From contig NZ_RCHR01000001.1 in assembly GCF_003665065.1 (NCBI RefSeq), forward strand, positions 744,001-808,000: a stretch of DNA of 64,000 nt. The letters are read 5' to 3'. This document shows, in pieces, positions 17,268-26,081 of this stretch. The position numbers were made by a program, and so were the translations under genes. This stretch comes from Oceanobacillus piezotolerans (GTDB lineage: Bacteria; Bacillota; Bacilli; Bacillales; Amphibacillaceae). Position 1 is the stretch's first letter; the number at the start of each line of letters is the position of its first letter. The notes beneath the pieces were generated by a model. The model saw only the letters and a program-made list of their open reading frames with translations. It was not told the DNA's origin and did no database searches.

Positions 17268-17443
17268 TTACTTCTTGGATAGATGATATCTAGCATTAGC
17301 AAAAAATATGGTTCCAAAAAGAAACAACAATCTATTAGCCAGCTTGCAATAGCTGAATATCACCATTAAATATAAATTCACTTGATAAGGTAACAAACAC
17401 CATGATTGCCATTAACCAAATACAATCCTATTAAATGTTTCAT
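17268..17443 (-). pseudogene. Frameshifted small membrane protein
   Basis: An ATG behind GGAGGG opens MKHLIGLYLVNG and stops; other frames continue MAIMVFVTLSSEFIFNGDI and LLFLFGTIFFANARYHLSKK. Together they look like one two-helix membrane protein broken by two frameshifts. Bounded by elements on both sides like an intact unit. Confidence 0.5.
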
Positions 17444-17510
17444 TAGGTATATTACCCTCCTTCTACGACTAATTTACCGCCCTAAGTTTACCAAATAAAA
17501 CCAAATTTTG

Positions 17511-17589
17511 TTATGCTAAACGGCCGTTAGTAATACCTTCTACACAAAATAGCGTTAATCCTTCTAGAACTAACACACCCTTTAGAATA
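17511..17589 (-). repeat. Dispersed element, type A
   Basis: TTATGCTAAACGGCCGTTAG box 2, ACCTTCTACACAAAATAGCG, GTTAATCC core, box 1 CACACCCTTTAGAATAG. Confidence 0.75.
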
Positions 17590-17627
17590 GATCCAAAGGA
17601 ATGAAGCTGAATAACTTTAATTTAAAA

Positions 17628-17750
17628 TTACAACTGCTTTTTCTTCACTCTTGTGCTTAGAATGGTGAGGACGATATAGATTACGAAGGCAATTGAATTT
17701 ATAAGCGTATCCGTTGCTAAAGAAATGATTAAAGTATATTTTTTAGACAT
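17628..17750 (-). CDS. 40-aa single-helix membrane peptide
   Basis: MSKKYTLIISLATDTLINS, one hydrophobic helix, basic end STRVKKKQL. Below the usual ORF size cut. AAGGTGG lies 17 bases upstream, rather far. Function unknown. Confidence 0.45.
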   Translation of the reverse strand: MSKKYTLIISLATDTLINSIAFVIYIVLTILSTRVKKKQL

Positions 17751-17877
17751 AAATAATGCCTAAGAACCACCTTTATTACCTTTGAGAGTAATAAATTTTA
17801 CTTTAGATAGTAATTTTTTATTGCTATTTAATACCATTTAATTTATTATATAGTTTGAGGAGGGAATTTTCAGAAAA

Positions 17878-18921
17878 ATGGATGAGATAAGATTAAATGT
17901 AAGCTTATTACGCAGGAAAGTGCCAAATCTCACTAGTGCAGCCCGACAAGTTGGCTTGCGGCCAGCCACTGTTTCAAATCTCTGCACAGGAAAAATACCT
18001 ATTGGAAGAGCAGAGGTTCGAACTTTAGTTGCACTTGCATCATTAGCCGATTGCAGTTTAGACAATCTGATAATCAGAGGGGAGAAAACGGAAATGATAG
18101 AAACCAAAATCAAAACATTGGATTTATTTGCTCCATTAGCAAAAGGAGGTACTGTTGGTTTGGTTGCACGCCCCGGCATGGGGCAACTCGTTGTATTAGC
18201 AGAAGTGCTCTACCGGTTGAAGATGGATGGGTATAAAACAATCTTTTTAATGCCCGAAGGTGAACACCAAGGCTTAATGGAACTTATTGAAAATGCTGAA
18301 ATTATCACAAGCAATATTAAAGATTCCTATGAAAAAATGGCAACCCTTGGTGGAGACCAAGATATCATCTTCATTGCAGACAGAACCCACGTGATAACAG
18401 GAGATATCCAGAAACTACAGGATAATCTTGAAGGAATAGGAATTGATTCTGTTACAACATTTCTTGTTGATTTGACAGGGGAAGTTGTGGATGAAGATTT
18501 ACCTTATGGACCACTGGAAACCTTGTGGCAATTTGATGCAGATCTTTCTGCAAGACATTGCTATCCGGCTGTTAATCCTCTTAGCTCAACATCAACTGTA
18601 CTCGAAGGATCTCACCTAGATCAAGAACACTTTACCATTCAACAAAAAGCACTAAAACTACTCCGCAGATACCGGGAACTCCGTTCATTAGTGAGTGTTA
18701 GTGGGATTGATCGAATTGCAACATCCGAATTACAAACCTATCAAAGAGGTGAACGGTTAGAAGCTTATCTAACGCAACCTTTCTATGTTGCTGAGCCTCT
18801 TACTAAAAAACCAGGTCAAGCTGTAACCCTTCAAGAAACCTTGAGCGATGTAAACAAAATTCTAAACGGTGCCGTAGATTCTACAGAAGTATCAGAGCTA
18901 GAGTATATTGGTAAATTATAA
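17878..18921 (+). CDS. HTH protein fused to degenerate F1-ATPase beta-like domain
   Basis: 347 aa. Residues 1-65 form a helix-turn-helix (TSAARQVGLRPATVSNLCTG). From residue 80 the protein follows F1 ATP synthase beta: LDLFAPLAKGGTVGLVARPG, CYPAVNPLSSTST, LLRRYRELRSLVSVSGID, AYLTQPFYVAEPLT. The P-loop position reads ARPGMGQLV instead of GGAGVGKTV, so the catalytic Lys and Thr are missing and ATP hydrolysis is unlikely. The beta-barrel of F1-beta is replaced by the HTH. Likely a nucleotide-sensing or purely structural transcription regulator (inference). Confidence 0.85.
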   Translation: MDEIRLNVSLLRRKVPNLTSAARQVGLRPATVSNLCTGKIPIGRAEVRTLVALASLADCSLDNLIIRGEKTEMIETKIKTLDLFAPLAKGGTVGLVARPGMGQLVVLAEVLYRLKMDGYKTIFLMPEGEHQGLMELIENAEIITSNIKDSYEKMATLGGDQDIIFIADRTHVITGDIQKLQDNLEGIGIDSVTTFLVDLTGEVVDEDLPYGPLETLWQFDADLSARHCYPAVNPLSSTSTVLEGSHLDQEHFTIQQKALKLLRRYRELRSLVSVSGIDRIATSELQTYQRGERLEAYLTQPFYVAEPLTKKPGQAVTLQETLSDVNKILNGAVDSTEVSELEYIGKL

Positions 18922-19099
18922 AATCGACAATTGGGAAAGGGCTCTTCCCTTAGGTGGAGGATCCACAAATAAACTCCTAGTTTAACGTCATTGCACTTAT
19001 TCTCAATCAAAATTTAGAACCGGTCTTAGAAATAAATTTAGGAGACACCGCCTTTTTCAAACACTAGAAAGTACGTGGGGTGTTAAGAAGCGAAAAGCA

Positions 19100-19303
19100 T
19101 TGCGAGAACCTAGAAAGAGATTTAATGATGTCAAACCACATCAGATGCCTAAACATTTTGGTCATTCACTAATCGGACCTGTCTATATTAGGGATGCAAA
19201 GTCACATCAAACGTTAAAGAATGTTGATAGAGAAGTTAGCAGCCCCGCACTAGAATTTTCCTATGGAGAAATCAGTTTAGAACAATACCTAAAACTAGAA
19301 TGA
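19100..19303 (+). CDS. Hypothetical protein, start uncertain
   Basis: 67 aa from TTG (REPRKRFNDVKPHQMPKHFG ... EFSYGEISLEQYLKLE). The frame stays open about 110 bases upstream and reads coding-like (KFRTGLRNKFRRHRLFQ) without a usual start codon, so this may be the 3' part of a longer, decayed gene. Family not recognised. Lies 180 bases after the HTH-beta gene on the same strand. Confidence 0.4.
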   Translation: MREPRKRFNDVKPHQMPKHFGHSLIGPVYIRDAKSHQTLKNVDREVSSPALEFSYGEISLEQYLKLE

Positions 19304-19438
19304 TTACCATGGCATTTATCGTGCAGGAGCTTATGCATATACTACTATGGTGGTTGTTAGCTTACAATTACTCAAATTGTAAATTCCTTAAAGGAAATTG
19401 ACACCTCTCTTCCCTTTGGTGCACTCAGATAAAATTAT

Positions 19439-19505
19439 TGAAATCGCCCTCATTTCTAGAGAGCGATTTTTTTTGCTTTATTAAAGCACTCGTTATCTGA
19501 ATAAA
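19439..19505 (-). repeat. Dispersed element, type C, with terminator
   Basis: AAATCGCCCTC / GAGAGCGATTTTTTTT hairpin, then TTATTAAAGCACTCGTTATC box 1. Confidence 0.7.
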
Positions 19506-19602
19506 AAACCGTCGCTTTTACATTCTCTCAAATGAATTATATTAATGCCCTATTGAACTCTTGAACTATTAATTGAATAAAACGTTAATATCATGTATTT
19601 GA

Positions 19603-20424
19603 TTAGCTTCCTATTATTTCTTTCACCCAAATAATTCCCTCATTTACAAATGTATCTGTTGGGTTTGTATGCGGTGTATGTTCAAAAACAAAAAACACAT
19701 CTAGACTTGTCGACAGCTTATATATTAAATCTTTTACATTAAAATGTGAATTGTCTATTTCGTGTGACGGGTGAACAGGTATCCAAATGTATTTGTTATT
19801 TTGAAATTCCACGTTGTGTAAATGGACAACCTTTATATGATTCTTCCATTTTTCAATATAATTCATCACCTTATCCCCAGCCGCTAATAAATAATCCCCT
19901 ATGTCAATACAAAGTTTTATTCCATACTTGTCCCATATTTCAATTGGAAAATTATCAAGGGCTCTAATCCCAAACACAGACCTGTTAAGGCCCAGTTTCG
20001 GCTCACACACAATGTCTATAGAATATTTTTCTTGTAGTAAATGTAATCTTTTTAATCCATTTTCAATTATTTCATTAGTATCTATATCTTTTTCTTCTTT
20101 AAAATTAGGAAAATGTACTAAAATATACTTAGCCCCTAACTCGGACATATATTGAGCTTCCGATTCAAATTGATCCCAAGCCTGCTCTGGCTCGTATTGA
20201 ATCTTTTCCAACAGATCATATTTACTTTGATTTCTGTACAAAGGGGAGTGCAAACCAAATGTTACATTTTTCTTATTTAATAGTTCTAAAAAGTTATTTA
20301 AAGACTCTTCGCTTGGAAACTCCCCTATTTCAATATGATTTACATTTTTCTTCTTAAATAATAAAGGGAACTTTTCAGGTTCTGACATAATTACACTTCC
20401 AGAAAGTCCAATACAATGATGCAT
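19603..20424 (-). CDS. Sugar phosphate isomerase/epimerase-like TIM barrel
   Basis: 273 aa xylose isomerase-like TIM barrel (AP endonuclease 2 superfamily). Metal-site pattern visible: CEPKLGLNR (Glu), LCIDIGDYL (Asp), VHLHNVEF (His), FEHTPHTNP (Glu). Start at 20424 is preceded by GGAAGGAGTTTAAATT. The reaction is unknown; relatives include inosose and hydroxypyruvate isomerases. Confidence 0.8.
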   Translation of the reverse strand: MHHCIGLSGSVIMSEPEKFPLLFKKKNVNHIEIGEFPSEESLNNFLELLNKKNVTFGLHSPLYRNQSKYDLLEKIQYEPEQAWDQFESEAQYMSELGAKYILVHFPNFKEEKDIDTNEIIENGLKRLHLLQEKYSIDIVCEPKLGLNRSVFGIRALDNFPIEIWDKYGIKLCIDIGDYLLAAGDKVMNYIEKWKNHIKVVHLHNVEFQNNKYIWIPVHPSHEIDNSHFNVKDLIYKLSTSLDVFFVFEHTPHTNPTDTFVNEGIIWVKEIIGS

Positions 20425-20460
20425 AATTTAAACTCCTTCCAAAAAAAGATTCTATAAATT

Positions 20461-20501
20461 AGAAACATAATACCACTCGAGTACGATAAATCTTGCACAT
20501 G
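20461..20501 (-). repeat. Dispersed element, degenerate type B
   Basis: AAACATAATACCACTCGAG, then ATCTTGCACATGTTATAAATAG overlapping the next stop. Confidence 0.5.
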
Positions 20502-20963
20502 TTATAAATAGCCTCTCATCCTAATTACTTTCCCATCAACTTCTGTACCAATTTCTTCCATTCCATTCTTAAGATAAAACTTAATCGCAGCATAATTTGA
20601 TGGAGAAACTCTTAGGTGATATTCACTAACTTTATTGTTCTCAAAAAATTCCTTCGCATAGTCGTGTAATTCTTTCCCTTTACCCTTTCCACGCTTTTTA
20701 GGTATTAGGTAATACAGATTTACATATCCAATTTCTTTTCCTTCGAATTCACGAATGGTTAATTCCAGTTGCCCAATATATTTACCGTCTTCTTCAACTA
20801 AGACAAAGCCTTTTGAAAAATCTTTTCCTTTTTCATCTAACCAATGCAGGTATTCCTCTTCGTTAAATCCCGAAGTATCTCCAAAACTAACTTTAAAAGA
20901 GTCTTTCCGAAATTCAACCACTTTATCTCGATGTTTCTTTATTTCAATTTCCTTGAATTTCAC
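20502..20963 (-). CDS. GNAT family N-acetyltransferase
   Basis: 153 aa from GTG behind AGGAGAGATAGT. Contains YLIPKKRGKGKGKELHDYA, the acetyl-CoA loop, and HLRVSPSNYAAIKFYLKNGM near the end, standard for the fold. Substrate unknown. Confidence 0.88.
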   Translation of the reverse strand: MKFKEIEIKKHRDKVVEFRKDSFKVSFGDTSGFNEEEYLHWLDEKGKDFSKGFVLVEEDGKYIGQLELTIREFEGKEIGYVNLYYLIPKKRGKGKGKELHDYAKEFFENNKVSEYHLRVSPSNYAAIKFYLKNGMEEIGTEVDGKVIRMRGYL

Positions 20964-21005
20964 ACTATCTCTCCTTATAAAGTCACTTCTTTAATAAAAT
21001 TCTTG

Positions 21006-21042
21006 TTTTACAAAAGGTAACGTTTGTTTGAAGAAGTTAATT
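21006..21042 (-). repeat. Dispersed element fragment
   Basis: TTTTACAAAAGGTAACGTTTG and TTTGAAGAAG right end; left half lost. Confidence 0.4.
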
Positions 21043-21062
21043 TATAAATGATAGTAAAGTAT

Positions 21063-21410
21063 TTATTCAAAAATTACTATGAAGATTGCAACTAGGATAA
21101 GCATTGGTAATAAAATACTTTTCACTTTATTTTCCTTCCAAAAATCGACTGATATTGTAATTCCAGCTATAATCATGAGAGGGACCCCGATCAACTTCAT
21201 AATCTCGAATGTCAGTAGATTTCCTAAAGAAGAAAGGAAATACCCTGTTACAAGGAAGCCGAAAGTTAAAATAAAATGTGCAGATTTAAATGTCTTTTTT
21301 ACGTCATTTTTGTCATCTTTGCTCATTTTTAAATAGGCTATAAGCATCATGGTAAATGGGGTTCCCCACATAAACAGGAAAGTAACCAGTGAATCAATGT
21401 CTATATTCAA
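21063..21410 (-). CDS. Four-helix membrane protein
   Basis: 115 aa if started at TTG 21410, which has GGGGGG five bases upstream; the frame itself runs to 21464. Four hydrophobic segments; SKDDKNDVKKTFKSAHF forms the cytoplasmic loop. Family not recognised. Confidence 0.6.
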   Translation of the reverse strand: MNIDIDSLVTFLFMWGTPFTMMLIAYLKMSKDDKNDVKKTFKSAHFILTFGFLVTGYFLSSLGNLLTFEIMKLIGVPLMIIAGITISVDFWKENKVKSILLPMLILVAIFIVIFE

Positions 21411-21530
21411 ATAATCCCCCCAAACTAACTTATAGTTAAAGTATCCAATAGTTGAACAAAACAACTAGTCTCATATTCTTTATACAATCTTAACTCTTTA
21501 AGCCTTTCAACCTAACAAATTTTCCACTAC

Positions 21531-22511
21531 TCATTTTATTAAATCACTATACTCACTAGCCTTAACTAACTCCTTCGCATCCATTTTTGTCCAGTCCAGA
21601 ATTTTTGTATCAGGATTGTTTTGGATGAAGCTTTCTGTGATTTGATAGCCTATTTTGTAATCTGACCATCTGGGAATATCCTTAGCTGGATTTCCATAAG
21701 TAAAATTGTTGTAAATGTTCCTATCCGTTGATTCATAATTTGCAGCTAATTCTTCTAAAACATACTTTTCTTCTTCATCTGATAGAGTCTCTATCCAAGA
21801 GGCATTCTTTTCTGGATAAATAATACTAGCAAACGAATCTGCTTTCCCTTCAGTAAGGATGGAGTCTAATAAACTATAAATACTTTGTTCACCATTATAC
21901 AAAAAGTTAACCGTATGATGATATTCGTGTGCTACTGTATACTTAAGAGTCTCTTCTGAAACGGAAGGATGAATATTAAGTAAGATGTTATTTCCAAAAT
22001 ACGCAAAACCACCTACCCCTTCCAAATTATCAATAGTAAACCAATCTTCAGGATTCACTGGAAAAATATAAATACTTGTATCTTCACCTGATAATTGTTC
22101 TGCAGATTTTGATAATGCCTCTTCTATCCATTTATTGATTTTTTCTTGATTTTGAAACAGTTCCTTCGTGTTTTTCTCTAGTTGCTCAACGTCTGTTGTC
22201 GGTGATAGAGGGTCTCCTATCTTTATATAATTAAGAGAGGATTCATCCTTAAAGGGTTTTAATACATATTCTGTATAGGTTTCCTCATTGTCCAATTCAG
22301 AGTTTTCCTTCATAAGCCCTGTGTATTCAAACACTTCTTCGTAAAAAGGTATAATTTCAAATTCCTGCCCATTGTGTGAAAATTGATATGTCGTTTGAGG
22401 AGATATATTGTCATTGTCCTCTACTTCTTTATTTTTTTCTTTTTCGTATGAGCAAGCCGTAATGAAAATTAAAAATGCAATTAAAATAGATAACTTAATT
22501 AAATGTCTCAT
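21531..22511 (-). CDS. DUF2268-type zinc protease lipoprotein
   Basis: 326 aa. A lipobox at LIFITACS marks it as a lipoprotein. Near residue 190 the sequence TVAHEYHHTVNFLY gives the HExxH zinc motif of DUF2268 predicted metalloproteases, followed by a downstream Glu in LTEGKADSFAS. Likely an extracytoplasmic membrane-tethered peptidase. A decayed fragment of a paralogue lies at 50940-51085. Confidence 0.82.
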   Translation of the reverse strand: MRHLIKLSILIAFLIFITACSYEKEKNKEVEDNDNISPQTTYQFSHNGQEFEIIPFYEEVFEYTGLMKENSELDNEETYTEYVLKPFKDESSLNYIKIGDPLSPTTDVEQLEKNTKELFQNQEKINKWIEEALSKSAEQLSGEDTSIYIFPVNPEDWFTIDNLEGVGGFAYFGNNILLNIHPSVSEETLKYTVAHEYHHTVNFLYNGEQSIYSLLDSILTEGKADSFASIIYPEKNASWIETLSDEEEKYVLEELAANYESTDRNIYNNFTYGNPAKDIPRWSDYKIGYQITESFIQNNPDTKILDWTKMDAKELVKASEYSDLIK

Positions 22512-22524
22512 TCATTTCCCTCCG

Positions 22525-22587
22525 TTCAGTAGTTCGACAAAAACGTGATTAATTCTTCTTCGATTTTCGCAACAGTTAGTGAAAAAA
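22525..22587 (-). repeat. Dispersed element, degenerate type A
   Basis: CAGTAGTTCGACAAAAACG, TGATTAATTCTTCTTCGATT core, CGCAACAGTTAGTGAAAAAAG box 1. Confidence 0.6.
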
Positions 22588-22776
22588 GCTTCTGACATTG
22601 TCAATGGCTCTTGTTTTAGCTTTGAAGTAAAACTTGGTCATTTACACCTTTACTTTTAAAATTGTGCCCTTTAATCAAATAACTAAGGTATGTACTCTAT
22701 CATTCACTAATGTAAACCATTGAAAAGACAATAGATTACTTTTATAGTAAAGTAATTGTATAGGAGGCTCATTCTT

Positions 22777-23397
22777 ATGAATATATTAGTTTTAGGATCA
22801 ACTGGAAGAGTTGGGAGTCAAATAGTGACTTATGCTCTTCGTGATAGACATCATGTTACTGCATTCGTTCGAACTCCAGAGAAGATACAAATTAATGATG
22901 AAAATTTAACTATTTTTCAAGGTAATGTTTTAAATAAAGTTGATATTGTACGTGCAATGCATGGAATTGACGTAGTTATTAGTGCATTAAATACTGATGG
23001 GACAACCACTTTATCAGAAAGCATGCCAATAATTATTGAAGCAATGGAAAACAAAGGTATACAACGAATCATAACTGTAGGAACTGCAGGTATCCTGCAA
23101 AGTAGAACCACACCCAATTTACTGCGTTATCAGTCCAGTGAATCAAAGCGCAAATCGACCCGTGCTGCGAAAGAACATCATAAAGTTTACGAAATCCTTA
23201 AAGACTCGACACTCGACTGGACTATTGTTTGTCCTACGTATTTACCTGACGGAGAAAGAATTGGTAAATATCGCGTAGAACGTAATTATTTGCCAGAGAA
23301 TGGGGCTAAAATTTCCGTACCAGATACAGCGGAATATACATATAACCAGATAATATCAAGCGATTATATTAAATCACGTGTAGGTATCGCCTACTAA
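22777..23397 (+). CDS. NmrA-like NAD(P)-binding oxidoreductase
   Basis: 206 aa atypical short-chain dehydrogenase. Dinucleotide motif VLGSTGRVGSQ at the N-terminus, TAGILQSR and DWTIVCPTYLPDGE later, typical of the NAD(P)H-binding/NmrA-like group related to flavin reductases. Start at 22777 has ATAGGAGGCTC upstream; the frame from 22756 does not. Plus-strand gene; TACTTTTATAGTAAAGTA at 22738 is an imperfect palindrome that could be an operator. Confidence 0.88.
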   Translation: MNILVLGSTGRVGSQIVTYALRDRHHVTAFVRTPEKIQINDENLTIFQGNVLNKVDIVRAMHGIDVVISALNTDGTTTLSESMPIIIEAMENKGIQRIITVGTAGILQSRTTPNLLRYQSSESKRKSTRAAKEHHKVYEILKDSTLDWTIVCPTYLPDGERIGKYRVERNYLPENGAKISVPDTAEYTYNQIISSDYIKSRVGIAY

Positions 23398-23410
23398 TAA
23401 AGTTCCTATG

Positions 23411-23447
23411 CTTTCTTCTTATTAGCTGAACCTGTTTGTCGAAGAAG
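23411..23447 (-). repeat. Dispersed element fragment (right end)
   Basis: TTATTAGCTGAACCTGTTTG and TCGAAGAAG; followed at 23556-23594 by a separate box 2-like TTTTAACTTGCCTGCCCCG. Confidence 0.5.
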
Positions 23448-23555
23448 AAATGAGGTGAGATACAAAAATTCCCTTTGTTCAAACACAGTGCCCTTTTTGA
23501 AAACTTAAAGTATGAATTAAAATCATAGTAAAAGGGGTGTTAAAAATAACATCTC

Positions 23556-23594
23556 TTTTTAACTTGCCTGCCCCGTTACCCCAGTAATTACAGT
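23556..23594 (-). repeat. Dispersed element fragment (left end)
   Basis: TTTTTAACTTGCCTGCCCCG then TTACCCCAGTAATTAC; box 1 missing before the next stop. Confidence 0.45.
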
Positions 23595-23613
23595 TTTCTA
23601 TTTAATAAACCCT

Positions 23614-24275
23614 CTATTCTTCAAATTTCTTATACATCGTTCCATCTACATCTCTAACTTCAACTACTGGGTTCAGTTTGTCTACTCCAATAATAACTGT
23701 TGGATTTATTTCTGTAGATTTATTATAAAAACTTTTTACATGTATTACTGTTTTCCCATTCAGTTCCTCAACGTCAGAAACTTCAATACTTGTTCCTGTT
23801 CTTTCTTCACCTAATGAAAGAATGACTGCTTTACTATCTACTGTATCCATTATTTTAAACCCGCTTATATCTTCGGTTTGAAGTCGTTCTAAATATTTAT
23901 AGATCTCATCCTCTTGTGATGCATATTCATTCTCTTTTTGTATAATCCAATAATCCGGCCGATTCAAGTAAGAAAAAGCGAACATGCCAACAACAAATAA
24001 AACGATAAAAGTAAAAATATATTTACGCCATAGACTTTTTTTCCCCATTATCATTAGTATAATAAAAATAGTTATAACCCCTAAACCTATTACGGATAAG
24101 GGCATTCCTTCAAAACCGCCAACTAACAATCCTCCAAACACTATAGCAATACCCACTATAAACAAAAAAAGGATCTCTTTTTATCCTCCATTTCTTTTGA
24201 AAAAAAGTATGTAAGAGTATAAAACCCTATACCTATTACTAATCCGAAAAGATACAAAGCCATAAACAAGTGCAT
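23614..24275 (-). pseudogene. Membrane protein split by a poly-T frameshift
   Basis: The intact start is ATG 24275 behind AAAGGAGGATTATTTA and reads MHLFMALYLFGLVIGIGFY ... SKEMEDKKRS. At a run of seven T (24164-24170, minus strand) the frame ends in CL-stop at 24156. The other frame from TTG 24165 continues FIVGIAIVFGGLLVGG for 183 aa, with two more membrane segments and an extracytoplasmic domain ending MYKKFEE. One extra T would join them into about 220 aa. Either a mutation, a sequencing error or slippage-dependent expression. Confidence 0.7.
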
Positions 24276-24321
24276 TAAATAATCCTCCTTTGTTTAGAAA
24301 ACAGCTACGACCCTTTCTTAC

Positions 24322-24390
24322 TCTTATTATATATTCAACAAGAAAGGATGCTTATCCTTCCTCAAGATAAGCACCCCTAGCACTTAGTTA
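24322..24390 (-). repeat. Dispersed element, type A variant
   Basis: TTCAACAAGAAAGGATGC, hairpin GCTTATCC-TTCCTCAA-GATAAGC, ACCCCTAGCACTTAGTTAAT; the stop codon of the next gene (24384-24386) lies inside it. Confidence 0.7.
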
Positions 24391-24977
24391 ATAAATTCAG
24401 CTTTAAGGAGATAAGCAACGTTATATTCTTCCAACTCACTCATATTACTCTCAACATCTTCATAAAAGCTCATGGAGAGCGTACTCATAACATTTTCATT
24501 TGAATAACAAATATCTGCTAACACTACTTCTCCTCCTTCTATGGTTATCATTTCTTGAAAACTCCCCCATACACTCGACATTTCTGCTAAGCCTGTTGAA
24601 TCTGAATCAAAACCGCTTATTGAAGACGTGCCACCACTACTGCTGACACCAATATTAAAGTTATTTTGCTTTAGATTATTAGTTCTTGGGACTGTAAAAA
24701 TAATTGACCCATTTTGTTCAACCTCTGTTGTTAAATGAACTAATTTATCATCAACCAATTCACCTAATTCATATTTCTCAATCCATACAGATACTTCTTC
24801 ATATTCTCTGTCTATTTTAAAATCAAATACAAATGATTTCTCTGAAGTAGTCGAAAATATGGCATTCTCTCTCTCGGTTAATTCAGCAACAGAAACCGTA
24901 TTAGGTTTAAAATTGCTGCAAGCACCAAAAGCAAATATCAGTAAGGATAATGTTAGTATTGCTGATATTTTTTTCAT
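24384..24977 (-). CDS. Lipoprotein of unknown function
   Basis: 197 aa. Signal peptide with lipobox (LIFAFGACSNF) after MKKISAILTL. Downstream there is a beta-rich domain with a Gly/Ser-rich stretch (NIGVSSSGGTSSISGF). Not recognised. AAAAGGGGAATAAAGA precedes the start. Confidence 0.7.
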   Translation of the reverse strand: MKKISAILTLSLLIFAFGACSNFKPNTVSVAELTERENAIFSTTSEKSFVFDFKIDREYEEVSVWIEKYELGELVDDKLVHLTTEVEQNGSIIFTVPRTNNLKQNNFNIGVSSSGGTSSISGFDSDSTGLAEMSSVWGSFQEMITIEGGEVVLADICYSNENVMSTLSMSFYEDVESNMSELEEYNVAYLLKAEFIN

Positions 24978-25059
24978 TCTTTATTCCCCTTTTGTTACAT
25001 CTATAATTTTACAATGAAAATTTCCCTCTTTGTAATAATAGAATATTAAGACAATATTT

Positions 25060-25116
25060 CTTAAAGAAAAAACGACCATTTTGTTAGTCGCCTTGCTTCA
25101 CTCTTGTACCATAAAA
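25060..25116 (-). repeat. Dispersed element, type B
   Basis: AAACGACCATTTTGTTAGTCG hairpin region, then CTTCACTCTTGTACCATAAAA as box 1. Confidence 0.65.
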
Positions 25117-25131
25117 TATTTTAATCTGAAC

Positions 25132-25950
25132 TCACTCAACTTCGTCTATCATCTGCAACCTAATCTTTATATCTGGATCAGGAATTTCTTCCAGCTTATC
25201 TATCAAAAATGAATATTTATTATGGTCCATTTCCGCTCGAAGGTATGAATATTCATATAGTTTATCAGCGATTTCTACTGCCATTTCCTCACTAATATTT
25301 CTATATAAAAGAGAAATAAGTTGTTCTAGTAACCAATTAATATCATTATCACCTATATGTATATTTGTAAGAGTAGGCACAATTAGTTCTTCATCATTGC
25401 TTGTTTTAAATATGTTTTCCGCTTCTTCTTTAGTTATGTCATGCAGCTCTGGCATCTCCATATCATCAGTGATTTCCGCCTCATCTTCATCAACAATAAC
25501 CATCTCTTCCTCTTGGAGGCCTTCAATGAACTTAGAAAAATTGCTAGCAATTTGAATATCAACTTTTTCTTCTACCTCAATATAGACGATGCTAGGTTCG
25601 CTAGCTCCTCCTCTATAATCCATTGCAATCCAAGTATGACCATCTCCACCCAGAAGCACGATATCCTCTGGAAGTCCCCATTCATTAATAAGGTACAGAG
25701 AATCTAAAATACCTTCTTCTCCAATACCATAAATACTTTCGATATAAATAAAGTCTTCTACTGAGCTAGTTGAAAATTCAATTGGAAAAGCAGTTCGTTT
25801 TATGTATCCGCCATTTTGTTCTTTTACTAACTCCTTGTAGAGTTGTGGTAGTTTTACTCCTAATTTCTTCTCAGCACCCACAATATCCTCTTCTTTAATA
25901 GGCTTTAATACGTATGAATCGTCTTCATCTACTAACCAAAAGTCGCGCAT
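25132..25950 (-). CDS. SMI1/KNR4 (SUKH) family protein
   Basis: 272 aa. The N-terminal 150 residues match SUKH proteins: EEDIVGAEKKLGVKLPQLYK, EQNGGYIKRTAFP, LLGGDGHTWIAMDYRGG. SUKH domains are frequent immunity proteins against polymorphic toxins, but stand-alone Bacillus members are common and no toxin gene is adjacent. An acidic linker (EEEMVIVDEDEAEI) leads to a C-terminal helical region. Start at 25950 has GGAGGGAATT upstream. Confidence 0.85.
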   Translation of the reverse strand: MRDFWLVDEDDSYVLKPIKEEDIVGAEKKLGVKLPQLYKELVKEQNGGYIKRTAFPIEFSTSSVEDFIYIESIYGIGEEGILDSLYLINEWGLPEDIVLLGGDGHTWIAMDYRGGASEPSIVYIEVEEKVDIQIASNFSKFIEGLQEEEMVIVDEDEAEITDDMEMPELHDITKEEAENIFKTSNDEELIVPTLTNIHIGDNDINWLLEQLISLLYRNISEEMAVEIADKLYEYSYLRAEMDHNKYSFLIDKLEEIPDPDIKIRLQMIDEVE

Positions 25951-26081
25951 AATTCCCTCCTGCAAAAATTAGTATAATGAAATATTACCATCCTAAAACC
26001 TGCATTAATATCATTATTGCTCGACAAATCACGACATAAAAATGTGCCACCTAGAGCTACCCTTCTAACTTATAGTTGAAG

